Position numbers and translations under genes: made by a program. Positions 23,679-32,882 of a stretch of 39,399 nt of DNA are shown here, one piece after another. The stretch is from Clostridia bacterium. Lineage in GTDB: Bacteria > Bacillota > Clostridia > UBA1212 > UBA1255. The notes below the pieces were generated by a model. The model did no database searches. It was not told the DNA's origin and worked only from the letters and a program-made list of their open reading frames with translations. The DNA is taken from positions 1 through 39,399 of the forward strand of contig JAFZSK010000077.1 of assembly GCA_017620915.1 (NCBI GenBank). Reading direction: 5' to 3'. Positions within the stretch are counted from its first letter, which is position 1. Every line of letters begins with the position of its first letter.

Positions 23679-26600
23679 TTAAACTTCGCTATAACGTCTG
23701 CGGCGGATGGTGAACAATACTGCCCCCGCAACGGTGATCAGCAGTATCGCAGCTGTCGATCCGAACGCCCGCTCGTCGCCTGTCGGAGGTGGCGGCGGAA
23801 GTAAGGAATTGACAACAGTCAGCGCAGTTTTGCCGTCGTAGTCGATCTCCGCGACGAGCTTCGAGTCAATGTCTGTAACAGTGATCGTAACGGTATGAGG
23901 AGTCGTGTCGTAGGTCATGTATACGATATTGCCCGCACGCTCGGTGATCGTGTAAACGTACACGCCCGGTTCCGTAAATTCGATGGATCCGAAAACCGCT
24001 GTGGGGTTTGCCTTGGTGGCAGACGCGGATGTTGCCTTCGGCAGCGGCGCGTTTTCGGTGACGGCGGCAATGTCGAAAATGAACTCATCATTGTCTTCCC
24101 ACGCACGGCCGGTAAGTTCTTTTGTAACCTCCGGCGCTGCTCTGCAGGGTGTGGTCGCATAGCTGTTGATAATAACAAGCGTGTCGGAACCATCGTAATC
24201 TACGACAACAGAAAGCGCATTCGTATCCGGATCTGCGGTAACGGTTACGGTTACTTTATGCGCCGCGGTGTCGTACGTGACGCCCGGCACACCGTCATCG
24301 ACCTCGGTGATCGTATACTCGTATACACCGACAGTATCGAATTCCACCTCTGCGAAGATCGCGGTGGGAGCATTTTCGGTAACTGTCAATTCGGTCACCG
24401 CCGGCATCGGAGCCCCTTCGGTAACTGCCGCAAGTACGAACTTGAACGAATCCGCTTTGCCCCAGTCGCTGAACTGCTTGGTGGCCTCAAAATGTGCGTA
24501 TATTGCGGTAAAGGTGTTGGTTATAACAAGCGAGTCTTTCCCGCCGTAGTCAACGACCGCCGACAGCGCGTTGGTCTGTGCATCCGCCGTTACGGTAACC
24601 GTGATAACATGTGCGGCCGTATCGTACGTGACGCCCGGCACACCGTCATTGACCTCGGTGATCGTATAATTATATACGCCGACGGTATCAAATTCCAGCT
24701 CCGCAAAGACCGCCGTAGGATCATTTTCTGTTACTGTCAATTCAGTCACTGCCGGCATAGGAGCGCCGTCAGTCAGAGCGGCAAGTACGAACGTGAAGGA
24801 GTCCGCTTTGCCCCAGTCGTCAAACTGTTTGATAACCTCAAAATGCGCATGAGCCGCAGTAAATGTATTGGTGATCACAAGAGTATCCGCGCCGTCGTAA
24901 TCCACGACCGCCGAAAGCTCGTTGGTATCGGGGTCAGCGGTCACGGTGACGGTCACTTTATGCGCCGTCGTGTCGTAAGTAACGCCCGGCACGCCGTCGT
25001 TGATTTCGGTGATCGTGTATTCGTAAACGCCGACTGTATCGAATTCCAGCTCCGCAAATACTGCGGTTGGATCATTTTCCGTGACTGTCAATTCAGTCAA
25101 CGCCGGCATCGGCGCACCTTCGGTAACAGCCGCCAGCACGAACGTGAACGAATCCGCTTTGCCCCAGTCAGCAAACTGCTTGGTCGCTTCAAAATGCGCA
25201 TGCGTCGCGGTGAAAGTATTGGTGATCACAAGCGCATCCGCGCCGTCATAATCTACAACAGCGGAGAACTCGTTGGTATCGGGATCGGCCGTCACAGTGA
25301 CAGTTACCTTATGGGCCGTCGTGTCATAAGTGACACCGGGGACATGGTCATCTACCTCGGTGATAGTGTATTCATAAACACCCACCGTATCATACTCCAG
25401 ATCCGCAAAGACCGCCGTAGGAGCCGTTTCGGAAACCGTAAGCTCAGATACTAACGGCATAGGAGCACCTTCGGTAATTGCCGCAAGTACGAACGTGAAC
25501 GAGTCTGCTTTGCCCCAGTCAGCAAACTGCTTGGTGGCCTCAAAATGTGCGTAAGTCGCGGTAAACGTGTTGGTAATTACAAGCGTATCCTTTCCGCCGT
25601 AGTCAACTACCGCTGAAAGCGCGTTTGTGTCAGGATCGGCAGCTACCGTAACTGTAACAATATGAGGAGTTGTATCATATGTGACACCCGGTATATGATC
25701 ATCGACTTCGGAGATTTCATACTTGTAAACGCCGACTGTGTCAAATTCCAGTTCCGCAAAGACAGCCGTGGGATCATTTTCCGTGACTGTCAATTCGGTC
25801 ACTGCCGGCATCGGAGCACCGTCAGTTACAGCGGCAAGAACAAACGTGAAGGAGTCCGCTTTGCCCCAGTCGTCAAACTGCTTAGTAGCCTCAAAATGCG
25901 CATGCGTCGCGGTGAACGTATTGGTGATCACAAGCGCATCGGCACCGTCGTAATCCACAACAGCGGAGAGTTCGTTGGTATCCGGATCAGCCGTCACGGT
26001 GACGGTAACTTTATGTGCAGCCGTGTCATAAGTGACACCGGGCACATGGTCGTTGACCTCGGTAATAGTGTACTCATAAACACCCACCGTATCAAACTCC
26101 AGCTCGGCGAAGACCGCTGTAGGAACTTTTTCAGTGACCGTTAGCGAAGTAACTGCGGGCATTGGTGCACCGTCAGTAATTGACGCAAGCACAAACGTGA
26201 AAGAGTCTGCTTTGCCCCAGTCTTCAAACTGCTTGGTAGCCTCAAAATGTGCGTGCGTCGCGGTGAACGTGTTGGTGATCACAAGCGCATCCGCACCGTC
26301 ATACTCCACGACCGCCGAAAGTTCATTAGTGTCAGGATCAGCCGTCACCGTTACGGTAACTTTATGCGGAGCCGTGTCATATGTAACACCCGGTACATGA
26401 TCGTTTACCTCGGTGATCGTGTATTCGTAAACACCGACTGTATCGAATTCCAGCTCTGCAAAAACAGCTGCAGGATCTGCCTCGGTAACCGTCAGCGAAA
26501 CAGCTGCCGGCATCGGAGCACCGTCAGTGACAGCTGCAAGCACGAACGTGAACGAATCCGCTTTACCCCAGTCAGTAAACTGCTTTGTCGCCTCAAAATG

Positions 26601-29600
26601 CGCGTGCGTTGCGGTAAACGTATTCGTAATAACAAGAGTCGCAGCGTCATCGTAGTCCACAACAGCGGAAAGCGCATTCGTGTCGGGATCTGAAGTTACT
26701 GTAACTGTGACCGTATGAGGAGTTGTATCGTATGTAACACCCGGCACATGATCGTCGACCTCGGTGATCGTGTACTTATAAACACCGACGGTATCAAATT
26801 CGAGTTCCGCAAAAACTGCCGTGGGATCAGCTTCGGTGACCGTCAGCGAAGCAGCTGCCGGCATCGGAGCGCCGTCAGTAATTGCCGCAAGCACGAAAGT
26901 AAACGAGTTTGCTTTGCCCCAGTCAGCGAACTGCTTGGTGGCTTCGAAATGCGCGTGAGTGGAGGTAAATGTATTGGTGATCACCAGCGCATCCGCACCG
27001 TCGTAATCCACGACAGCGGAGAGTTCGTTGGTATCTTGATCGGCAGTAACGGTGACAGTCACCTTATGCGCCGCCGTATCGTATGTAACACCCGGCACGT
27101 GATCGTTGACCTCGGTGATCGTGTACTCATAAACACCGACCTTTACAAATTCAAGTTCCGCAAAAACTGCCGTAGGAACTGCCTCGGTAACTGTCAGCGA
27201 AGCTGCGTCCGGCATTGGAGCGCCGTCAGTGACCGCCGCAAGCACGAACGTAAACGAATCCGCTTTGTCCCAGTCGTCAAACTGCTTTGTGGCCTCAAAA
27301 TGCGCGTGAGTAGCGGTAAACGTGTTGGTGATCACCAGCGCATCCGCACCGTCATAATCGACAACAGCGGAAAGCGCATTGGTATCAGGATCGGCAGTAA
27401 CGGTAACGGTAACTATATGCGCTGTTGTGTCGTATGTAACACCCGGCACATGATCGTTGACCTCAGTGATCGTGTACTCGTAAACGCCGACTGTATCATA
27501 TTCAAGATCCGCAAAAACAGCTGTGGGATCAGCCTCGGTGACCGTCAGCGAAGCAGTATCCGGCATCGGTGCGCCGTCAGTCACAGCGGCAAGTACGAAC
27601 GTGAACGAATCCGCTTTGCCCCAGTCATCAAACTGCTTGGTGGCCTCAAAATGCGCGCTGGTTGCGCTGAACGTATTGGTGATCACGAGAGCATCGGAAC
27701 CTTCGTAATCCACAGCAGCGGAAAGCGCGTTGGTCTCGACATCTGCGGTAACAGTGACCGTAACGATATGCGGCGTCGTGTCATACATGACGCCCGGCAC
27801 ATGATCATCCACCTCGGTGATCGTGTATTCATAAACACCCACCGTGTCGAATTCGAGCTCCGCGAAGACCGCCGTGGGATCAGCCTCGGTGACCGTCAGC
27901 GAAGCAGTATCCGGCATCGGCGCACCTTCAGAAACTGCTTTAAGCACAAAAGTGAACGAATCCGCCTTGCCCCAGTCATTGAAGCCTTTCGTCGCCTCAA
28001 AATGCGCGTGCGTCGCAGTGAACGTATTAGAGATCACTAGATCATCGGCACCGTCATAATCGACCACCGCAGTTATCTCAATGACGCGAATGTTCTGTTC
28101 GGTATCGATGCGAATATTCTTTGTTACAGTAACAGTCACAGGATAAGCTGTAGGATCGTATGTGACGCCCGGCACGTGATCGTTGATTTCGGTGATCGTG
28201 TACTGATATGTGCGGACATTTGAATCCGGATCGCCGGTATCAAAGCAGTTCGCATCGTAGGTGATCTTTTCAAACACTGCCAGCGGCTTGACCGCTGTAG
28301 CGACGGCAATATTGCTGAGCGGCATCGGAGCCCCCTCGGTCACCGGATCAAGTCTGAACCGGAATGAATCGGCTTTCCCCCAGTCGTCGAACTGCTTATA
28401 TGCGTCAAGCTCGACCGCCGCGGTCTCAAAATCTTCGCGGGTATTCTCGACAACGATCTCTACGATATCGGAAACAATTACGATATCCCCTTCAGTCTTC
28501 ACATTCGGCAGAACGAAGTACACCGGGTCGGAGGGCGCAATGACCTTTTCACTGGGCAGCTCGACCAGCATATACGTGCCGTAAGGAAGGTCAACGAAAG
28601 CGTAACCGCTGTTGTCGGTGTTCAATGTTCCGGCAAGGTTCTCGGGAACCGCTATTTTATCTATCTCTTCCTGCGTCGGGACTTCGCCCTCCGGCTCAAT
28701 TGTATCGGGCACCGCGTACACATTGAAGTCAATGTCGGAGATCGGATATTCATGTTCCTCTCCCCTCGCGACCTTGGATATCCGCAGACCGATATCGCCT
28801 TCACGCTTGAATTTGATCGACGCTTTTGCGCGCACTCTGGTCTCGCCCTCGGTCACAGAAATAAGCGCCTGATCTGCTCTCGCGCCCGCCGCGGTCTCAT
28901 AGCAGTAAACGCCCTTTCCAAGGTGCTGCGTGCCTTTGGCGGTGATCTCGATCGTGTCGCCGTCTTTTGCAGTTACTTCAAACTCGTATTCAGTGAATTC
29001 GGCAAGATCGACTGTTGCGACCCGGGCCGGCGCCTCCCCGTCCTGAAACGTTTCCGCGATAAGTTCAACAGAATCGACTGAAGCCTTTCTTCCGTTGTTG
29101 AGAATGACCTTGAGGCCGACGGTGTATGTGTCGTCAGTGCCGGGAACGAGTTGGCGGCGCGTGATCTGCAGATCTGAGATAATGACCTGATCGCTCTCAG
29201 GCTCCTGCCCCGGAAGCGAAACCAGGAAATCAACAAGGGAGTTGATCCGGTCGGCAATATCGTTAAGATAAGTTTTATACGGACGCCAGGCACTGAACTG
29301 GCCGTTGCCGGCGGCATCCCACCAGGTCCAGCACTCGTTCTGGAACTGATGGATCCGGTTGGGCATCCACGGATTCTTGTAGTTGTTGAAAGTGTATTGG
29401 TAACCTACGAGATCCTCATGGTCAGAGTTGTTGGTATTCGCGAAATACCAGATCGCCATCTGGACGCCGGCAATGATCTCGCTTCTGTCGAGTTTGTCAG
29501 CCTTATCGCTGTCAAAGCCGTTCGCTTTGAGGAACACCTTCATTTCGTCAATTGAAACGTAAGGATAAGAATTTATGACGATCGCGCGGAGTTTTTTCGC

Positions 29601-30335
29601 CGCGGCTTTGCTGTAGTATGTGCTGTCCTCGAGGTTGATGCGCTTATACAGGTTCGTAGTGCTCGGCGAGGGGTGCGCGTCGGAGCAGTATACGATATCG
29701 TAATTGCACTCGCCGTACTCGTAAAGCTTGTCGGGCACCCATTGACCGTTTTCGTTTCGGATCGACTCGTCAGTGACATTGATCAGCGCCATAGTGGCGG
29801 GTATCTCGCCGCAGCCGTGGTTAGAGCACTCATACGCGCCGATAAGCTGATAGATATACGGGCTGTTTTCACTCTCGGGTTCAAGAATGTTGTACGCCCT
29901 CTGATTGAAAACGGTATCCAGCTGATCGTACGGATCAAGCTTGCCGGATAGTTCCGCGGGGATCTCTGCCTGCTGCTCCGGCGTCAATGAATCATACGCC
30001 GCCTTTGCCTCCGCACGCTTTGCAAACATATCGGCAACATACGCCTCATACGCCGCAGCGAGCAGCTCGTGCTCCTCCAGGGCTTCCTCGTCAAATATGT
30101 TTGACGCGAAGTTCGCGGAGGTTATGGCCCTTTTCGTGGCAGCGAACTCGGTTTTTCGCTTATCCTGCATCTCCTGCAGAGAATCGATCTGTTCCAGCAG
30201 CTGTGTGACCTGCTCGACCGTAAATTCCGGGGATTCATCGTCCCCGTCCTCAGCGATGATGGGAAAGTGCAGTACGGTAAAAAGCATGAATGTCGCTATG
30301 AGCAGGGATGCCGTTCTTTTTAAAATGTCAGTCAT
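23679..30335 (-). CDS. giant thioester-domain adhesin with Spy0128-like isopeptide repeats
   Basis: 2218 residues from the ATG at 30335 (AGGTG 6 nt upstream). The order is: signal peptide (1-29); helical region (35-140); thioester domain (about 158-375) with Cys217 in YCSD and Gln292 in VQMAIW, the pair that forms the internal thioester used for covalent binding to host amines; beta domain (380-510); SpaA/Cna-B domain (513-632; likely isopeptide Lys521 and Asn631, with Glu592 as catalytic candidate). Then follow thirteen Spy0128/FctA-like domains: a divergent one (636-773), eleven near-identical 117-residue copies (774-2060) and a divergent last one (2061-2178). Each copy keeps Lys in EATKQF, Glu in YTITE and Asn in VITNTF, the isopeptide triad. 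The tail has LPPPPPTGD, a hydrophobic helix and RRRR. A stiff, cell-wall-linked adhesive fibre is predicted. Confidence 0.92.
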   Translation of the reverse strand: MTDILKRTASLLIATFMLFTVLHFPIIAEDGDDESPEFTVEQVTQLLEQIDSLQEMQDKRKTEFAATKRAITSANFASNIFDEEALEEHELLAAAYEAYVADMFAKRAEAKAAYDSLTPEQQAEIPAELSGKLDPYDQLDTVFNQRAYNILEPESENSPYIYQLIGAYECSNHGCGEIPATMALINVTDESIRNENGQWVPDKLYEYGECNYDIVYCSDAHPSPSTTNLYKRINLEDSTYYSKAAAKKLRAIVINSYPYVSIDEMKVFLKANGFDSDKADKLDRSEIIAGVQMAIWYFANTNNSDHEDLVGYQYTFNNYKNPWMPNRIHQFQNECWTWWDAAGNGQFSAWRPYKTYLNDIADRINSLVDFLVSLPGQEPESDQVIISDLQITRRQLVPGTDDTYTVGLKVILNNGRKASVDSVELIAETFQDGEAPARVATVDLAEFTEYEFEVTAKDGDTIEITAKGTQHLGKGVYCYETAAGARADQALISVTEGETRVRAKASIKFKREGDIGLRISKVARGEEHEYPISDIDFNVYAVPDTIEPEGEVPTQEEIDKIAVPENLAGTLNTDNSGYAFVDLPYGTYMLVELPSEKVIAPSDPVYFVLPNVKTEGDIVIVSDIVEIVVENTREDFETAAVELDAYKQFDDWGKADSFRFRLDPVTEGAPMPLSNIAVATAVKPLAVFEKITYDANCFDTGDPDSNVRTYQYTITEINDHVPGVTYDPTAYPVTVTVTKNIRIDTEQNIRVIEITAVVDYDGADDLVISNTFTATHAHFEATKGFNDWGKADSFTFVLKAVSEGAPMPDTASLTVTEADPTAVFAELEFDTVGVYEYTITEVDDHVPGVMYDTTPHIVTVTVTADVETNALSAAVDYEGSDALVITNTFSATSAHFEATKQFDDWGKADSFTFVLAAVTDGAPMPDTASLTVTEADPTAVFADLEYDTVGVYEYTITEVNDHVPGVTYDTTAHIVTVTVTADPDTNALSAVVDYDGADALVITNTFTATHAHFEATKQFDDWDKADSFTFVLAAVTDGAPMPDAASLTVTEAVPTAVFAELEFVKVGVYEYTITEVNDHVPGVTYDTAAHKVTVTVTADQDTNELSAVVDYDGADALVITNTFTSTHAHFEATKQFADWGKANSFTFVLAAITDGAPMPAAASLTVTEADPTAVFAELEFDTVGVYKYTITEVDDHVPGVTYDTTPHTVTVTVTSDPDTNALSAVVDYDDAATLVITNTFTATHAHFEATKQFTDWGKADSFTFVLAAVTDGAPMPAAVSLTVTEADPAAVFAELEFDTVGVYEYTITEVNDHVPGVTYDTAPHKVTVTVTADPDTNELSAVVEYDGADALVITNTFTATHAHFEATKQFEDWGKADSFTFVLASITDGAPMPAVTSLTVTEKVPTAVFAELEFDTVGVYEYTITEVNDHVPGVTYDTAAHKVTVTVTADPDTNELSAVVDYDGADALVITNTFTATHAHFEATKQFDDWGKADSFTFVLAAVTDGAPMPAVTELTVTENDPTAVFAELEFDTVGVYKYEISEVDDHIPGVTYDTTPHIVTVTVAADPDTNALSAVVDYGGKDTLVITNTFTATYAHFEATKQFADWGKADSFTFVLAAITEGAPMPLVSELTVSETAPTAVFADLEYDTVGVYEYTITEVDDHVPGVTYDTTAHKVTVTVTADPDTNEFSAVVDYDGADALVITNTFTATHAHFEATKQFADWGKADSFTFVLAAVTEGAPMPALTELTVTENDPTAVFAELEFDTVGVYEYTITEINDGVPGVTYDTTAHKVTVTVTADPDTNELSAVVDYDGADTLVITNTFTAAHAHFEVIKQFDDWGKADSFTFVLAALTDGAPMPAVTELTVTENDPTAVFAELEFDTVGVYNYTITEVNDGVPGVTYDTAAHVITVTVTADAQTNALSAVVDYGGKDSLVITNTFTAIYAHFEATKQFSDWGKADSFKFVLAAVTEGAPMPAVTELTVTENAPTAIFAEVEFDTVGVYEYTITEVDDGVPGVTYDTAAHKVTVTVTADPDTNALSVVVDYDGSDTLVIINSYATTPCRAAPEVTKELTGRAWEDNDEFIFDIAAVTENAPLPKATSASATKANPTAVFGSIEFTEPGVYVYTITERAGNIVYMTYDTTPHTVTITVTDIDSKLVAEIDYDGKTALTVVNSLLPPPPPTGDERAFGSTAAILLITVAGAVLFTIRRRRYSEV
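24156..28016 (-). repeat. eleven tandem 351-bp coding repeats in the adhesin
   Basis: The period is exactly 351 bp (117 codons), checked on the conserved CCCCAGTC block (for example 24460 and 24811), so 11 units fill 3861 bp without indels. The units keep protein sequence closely but differ at many third codon positions. Two further, more diverged units flank the array (28430-28017 and 24155-23802). Confidence 0.93.
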
Positions 30336-30385
30336 TGTATTCACCTGTATAAAGATAGCTTCGCTTTTTTGCAAAAGACCCGTCT

Positions 30386-30414
30386 ATTATACTACTGTAT
30401 TTAACACTTAGCAA
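30386..30414 (-). promoter_or_regulatory. predicted adhesin promoter
   Basis: TTGCTA (30414-30409) and TATAAT (30391-30386), spacer 17 bp, about 50 nt before the adhesin ATG. It lies back to back with the promoter of the secreted-protein pair. Confidence 0.7.
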
Positions 30415-30426
30415 GTATTTAATGCT

Positions 30427-30455
30427 TTATTTTTGCGCCGCTTGTATGATATAAT
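30427..30455 (+). promoter_or_regulatory. extended -10 promoter of the secreted-protein pair
   Basis: TATAAT at 30450-30455 with TG one base upstream (TGATATAAT), an extended -10. The -35 region (TTATTT, 30427-30432) is weak. Transcription would start about 90 bp before the ATG at 30553. Confidence 0.6.
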
Positions 30456-30552
30456 TGCGCTCGCTACACGGCGTTTTAATACGTTTTTTAAAGCAAAAGC
30501 GAATTTATCGATCGTGCAGCCGAACAGCCTTATATTGGAAAGGTGATGCAGA

Positions 30553-32004
30553 ATGAGGTTTTTGAAAAGATCCGTTACCCTCTGCCTCGCGGTGCTCTTT
30601 GTAATGCCACTGCTGGTTTTGCCGGGGAGAACGCGCGCCATGAAAAAGCCGGGGCGCATCGACGGAGTCGATTATACGAGAATACGTGAAAACAAGGATC
30701 TTCAGGTCGAGGTCCGGTTCACCCTCGGAACATCGACTTTTGTCGGCGAACTGGTGAACGGAAACGTGTTGTCCCAGGAAGAAATAGACAAGATAATTGA
30801 CGGCGTTATGGATCAGATGAACATAACGAGCGGCATTCTGGAATACTCCGAGATGGTGATAGAGCAGGCAAAGCACCTTAAAGGCTTTGACCCCGCCGCC
30901 GCGCTGCGCATCGGTCTGAACGTGGCCGGTTTTGGCACATTTAATGACATCTACGACATGTACACGGGCAAAAAAGAAGTCAGCCAGGCCGCAAAGGATT
31001 TTGTTATCGGCAAACTTTCCGGAGAGGCCGTCAAACTTATCACCGGAGCAAAGTGGGCGGATCTGGCGTTGAACGCCTTTTTGGCCACAAAGGATATTGC
31101 CGCCGAATGGACACGTATCGAAAACGAGAAGGAAATTGCCGAGAAGGCGCTCCAGCGTCAGCTCCTGCTGGATCTGTTCTACAAAGAGTGCAACGAACGG
31201 CTGAAAAAAGCGGAAGAAGAACGCGGTACCAACAACTGGAAGATCAAGGTCAATGACATCAGATACGGCACAAAGCAGTTTTTCGGCATTGACGTCGAAC
31301 AGATCAAATGGCTGAAAGTCGATATGGAGCGCGTGGACAGTTTCGGAGATAAAACCACGACTAACTGGAGCGGAATCTACGAGGGTTCGATCGTCATCGA
31401 GATCTGGCACGATCTGGCCAATTTCGACACCAACTTCCCTGCTGTTTTTACTGAAAACAACGGTATTATCAAACGCCTTCAGACGATCTATAAAGTCCGT
31501 CCGGAATCCGCCAAAGAAAAATCCACGCTGACAAAAGTTATAACGCTAAGCGATGCGCAGATCCACATCGACAAACGGAATGCCGTGGGTACAACGCTCA
31601 CTAAAACCGTTTCGCTGAAAGGAGCCGAGGACGTTTCCGCCTTCAATCTGGCCCATGCGGTGACCTACGCGCTGGATATGGGGCCCTGGGAAGACGGCAA
31701 ATTTGAAGTCAGCTCCGGCGGCGCGAAATACTGCTCCGAGATCACATTGGAGGAACGCTGCTCCGGAACGCTGCTTGAAGGCAACAGATACCCCGCCATA
31801 GTATGGGATACGCACGAAAACATAGCGTTCGATTCGTTGTCCGCTCCGAAAGGCGTGGGCTGGGCAAGGCGCGAGCTTGCGGGCAACGGCAAATACAAGG
31901 TCGGGCAGCCGGCGCTTGTGGACTACCGGATATTCGATGATCTCCGGGACAATATGCTGACCCTCTGGATCAAGAACATTGACAAGGTGGTGACGGTAAA
32001 ATGA
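30553..32004 (+). CDS. secreted protein of unknown function
   Basis: 483 residues with AGGTGA 7 nt before the ATG. A signal peptide (about 1-29, MRFLKRSV then a hydrophobic core, possible cut after RTRA) is followed by a helix-rich half (about 70-225). That half includes a glycine/alanine-rich amphipathic part (AAALRIGLNVAGFGTF) and a charged coiled-coil-like stretch (ENEKEIAEKALQRQ). The second half (230-483) looks beta-rich, with two cysteines (KYCSEITLEERCSG) that could form a disulfide. No family recognised. The stop overlaps the next ATG (ATGA), so the two proteins are probably made together. It diverges from the giant adhesin, with back-to-back promoters. Confidence 0.75.
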   Translation: MRFLKRSVTLCLAVLFVMPLLVLPGRTRAMKKPGRIDGVDYTRIRENKDLQVEVRFTLGTSTFVGELVNGNVLSQEEIDKIIDGVMDQMNITSGILEYSEMVIEQAKHLKGFDPAAALRIGLNVAGFGTFNDIYDMYTGKKEVSQAAKDFVIGKLSGEAVKLITGAKWADLALNAFLATKDIAAEWTRIENEKEIAEKALQRQLLLDLFYKECNERLKKAEEERGTNNWKIKVNDIRYGTKQFFGIDVEQIKWLKVDMERVDSFGDKTTTNWSGIYEGSIVIEIWHDLANFDTNFPAVFTENNGIIKRLQTIYKVRPESAKEKSTLTKVITLSDAQIHIDKRNAVGTTLTKTVSLKGAEDVSAFNLAHAVTYALDMGPWEDGKFEVSSGGAKYCSEITLEERCSGTLLEGNRYPAIVWDTHENIAFDSLSAPKGVGWARRELAGNGKYKVGQPALVDYRIFDDLRDNMLTLWIKNIDKVVTVK

Positions 32005-32882
32005 AAAAAACTTCAGTAACGATAACGTTATTTTTAATCGGCATTGTCCTCGTGCTCTTATGCGGCTGCTCACCGTCAAAGAAGCCCGCCGCAATTGACG
32101 ACGGTGATGCCTACATTACAGATCCGGCGAAAGAAGAGCTGATCGCGGTCATGAACGGCAGCGTGGACCTGGACGCGATGACGCTGGACGAACTTCTCGA
32201 ATATTACGACAGTTTCCTTGCAAATGAAAACGATGCTCTGAAAGAAGGCGGCCTGTACGATCTTCTGTATAAAGACGAAACGGTCCGGCCGGATGACACC
32301 GCGGCGGAGCTGGATTTTACTTACCCGGAGAACGCGCAGACAGCAGAGTATTCTGACGCGTCATGGGTAGATAAGGATTTTGAGGCGCTTGACATCACCG
32401 CCGGCATGACACCTGATGAGAAGGCCGAATATGAGGCGATGCTGAGCGAACTGAACAGCATCAATGCGGATGATATCGCGCTCCAGTTCGAGGAGATTCT
32501 TCACGGCATCGACGGGTTTGAAGATTACGAGATCGACAACGATGATCCGGACGACCCCGATGACCCCGACATCCCCGAGATCATGACCGAATGGCCGGAC
32601 AACGCTCTTGGAAGATCCGTACCGAAACCGGAGTTCTCCGAGATGACAATATCCGCAAGCGACGACGTAATATCGGCGGTCTCGACCACGGCCACGGCTG
32701 CCGAGGTCAAAGCATATGCGGCAAAACTCAAAGCCGCCGGTTATACCGAGAACATGAATGAAAGCGAGCAGACGGTCGCGGGATACACGATCTATTCATT
32801 CAGCGCAAGCGGTCAAAACGGAATCTACGTCATGCTCCAGCATGTACAGGGAACAATGTCGCTCAGCGTGACCCGCGTATAA
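32001..32882 (+). CDS. acidic lipoprotein with DUF6591-like C-terminal domain
   Basis: 293 residues. A lipoprotein signal has lipobox LLCGC (Cys about 22). A very acidic middle part (about 40-195) includes a DDPDDPDDPD run, which might bind calcium or simply act as a spacer. The C-terminal about 95 residues start with WPDNALGRSVPKPEF and end in a small alpha/beta domain (AAEVKAYAAKLKAAGY, then VAGYTIYSFSAS). This resembles DUF6591-type domains of Clostridia lipoproteins. It is coupled by a 4-bp overlap to the secreted protein before it. Its last 20 bp overlap the SGNH hydrolase gene on the other strand. Function unknown. Confidence 0.75.
   Translation: MKKTSVTITLFLIGIVLVLLCGCSPSKKPAAIDDGDAYITDPAKEELIAVMNGSVDLDAMTLDELLEYYDSFLANENDALKEGGLYDLLYKDETVRPDDTAAELDFTYPENAQTAEYSDASWVDKDFEALDITAGMTPDEKAEYEAMLSELNSINADDIALQFEEILHGIDGFEDYEIDNDDPDDPDDPDIPEIMTEWPDNALGRSVPKPEFSEMTISASDDVISAVSTTATAAEVKAYAAKLKAAGYTENMNESEQTVAGYTIYSFSASGQNGIYVMLQHVQGTMSLSVTRV

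Noticed and set aside
24156-28016. CRISPR array or satellite DNA
   Set aside because: The repeats are 351 bp, in frame, and encode a protein domain; there are no short repeats with unique spacers.
23895-28040. Very long open frames on the plus strand opposite the adhesin repeats (519 and 441 codons)
   Set aside because: They are mirror frames of the 351-bp repeat array, rich in Arg/Cys/His, with no ribosome-binding site or family resemblance.
20842-30414. Integrated phage or conjugative element
   Set aside because: No integrase, transposase, relaxase or phage structural gene is visible; only the tRNA fragment hints at past integration.
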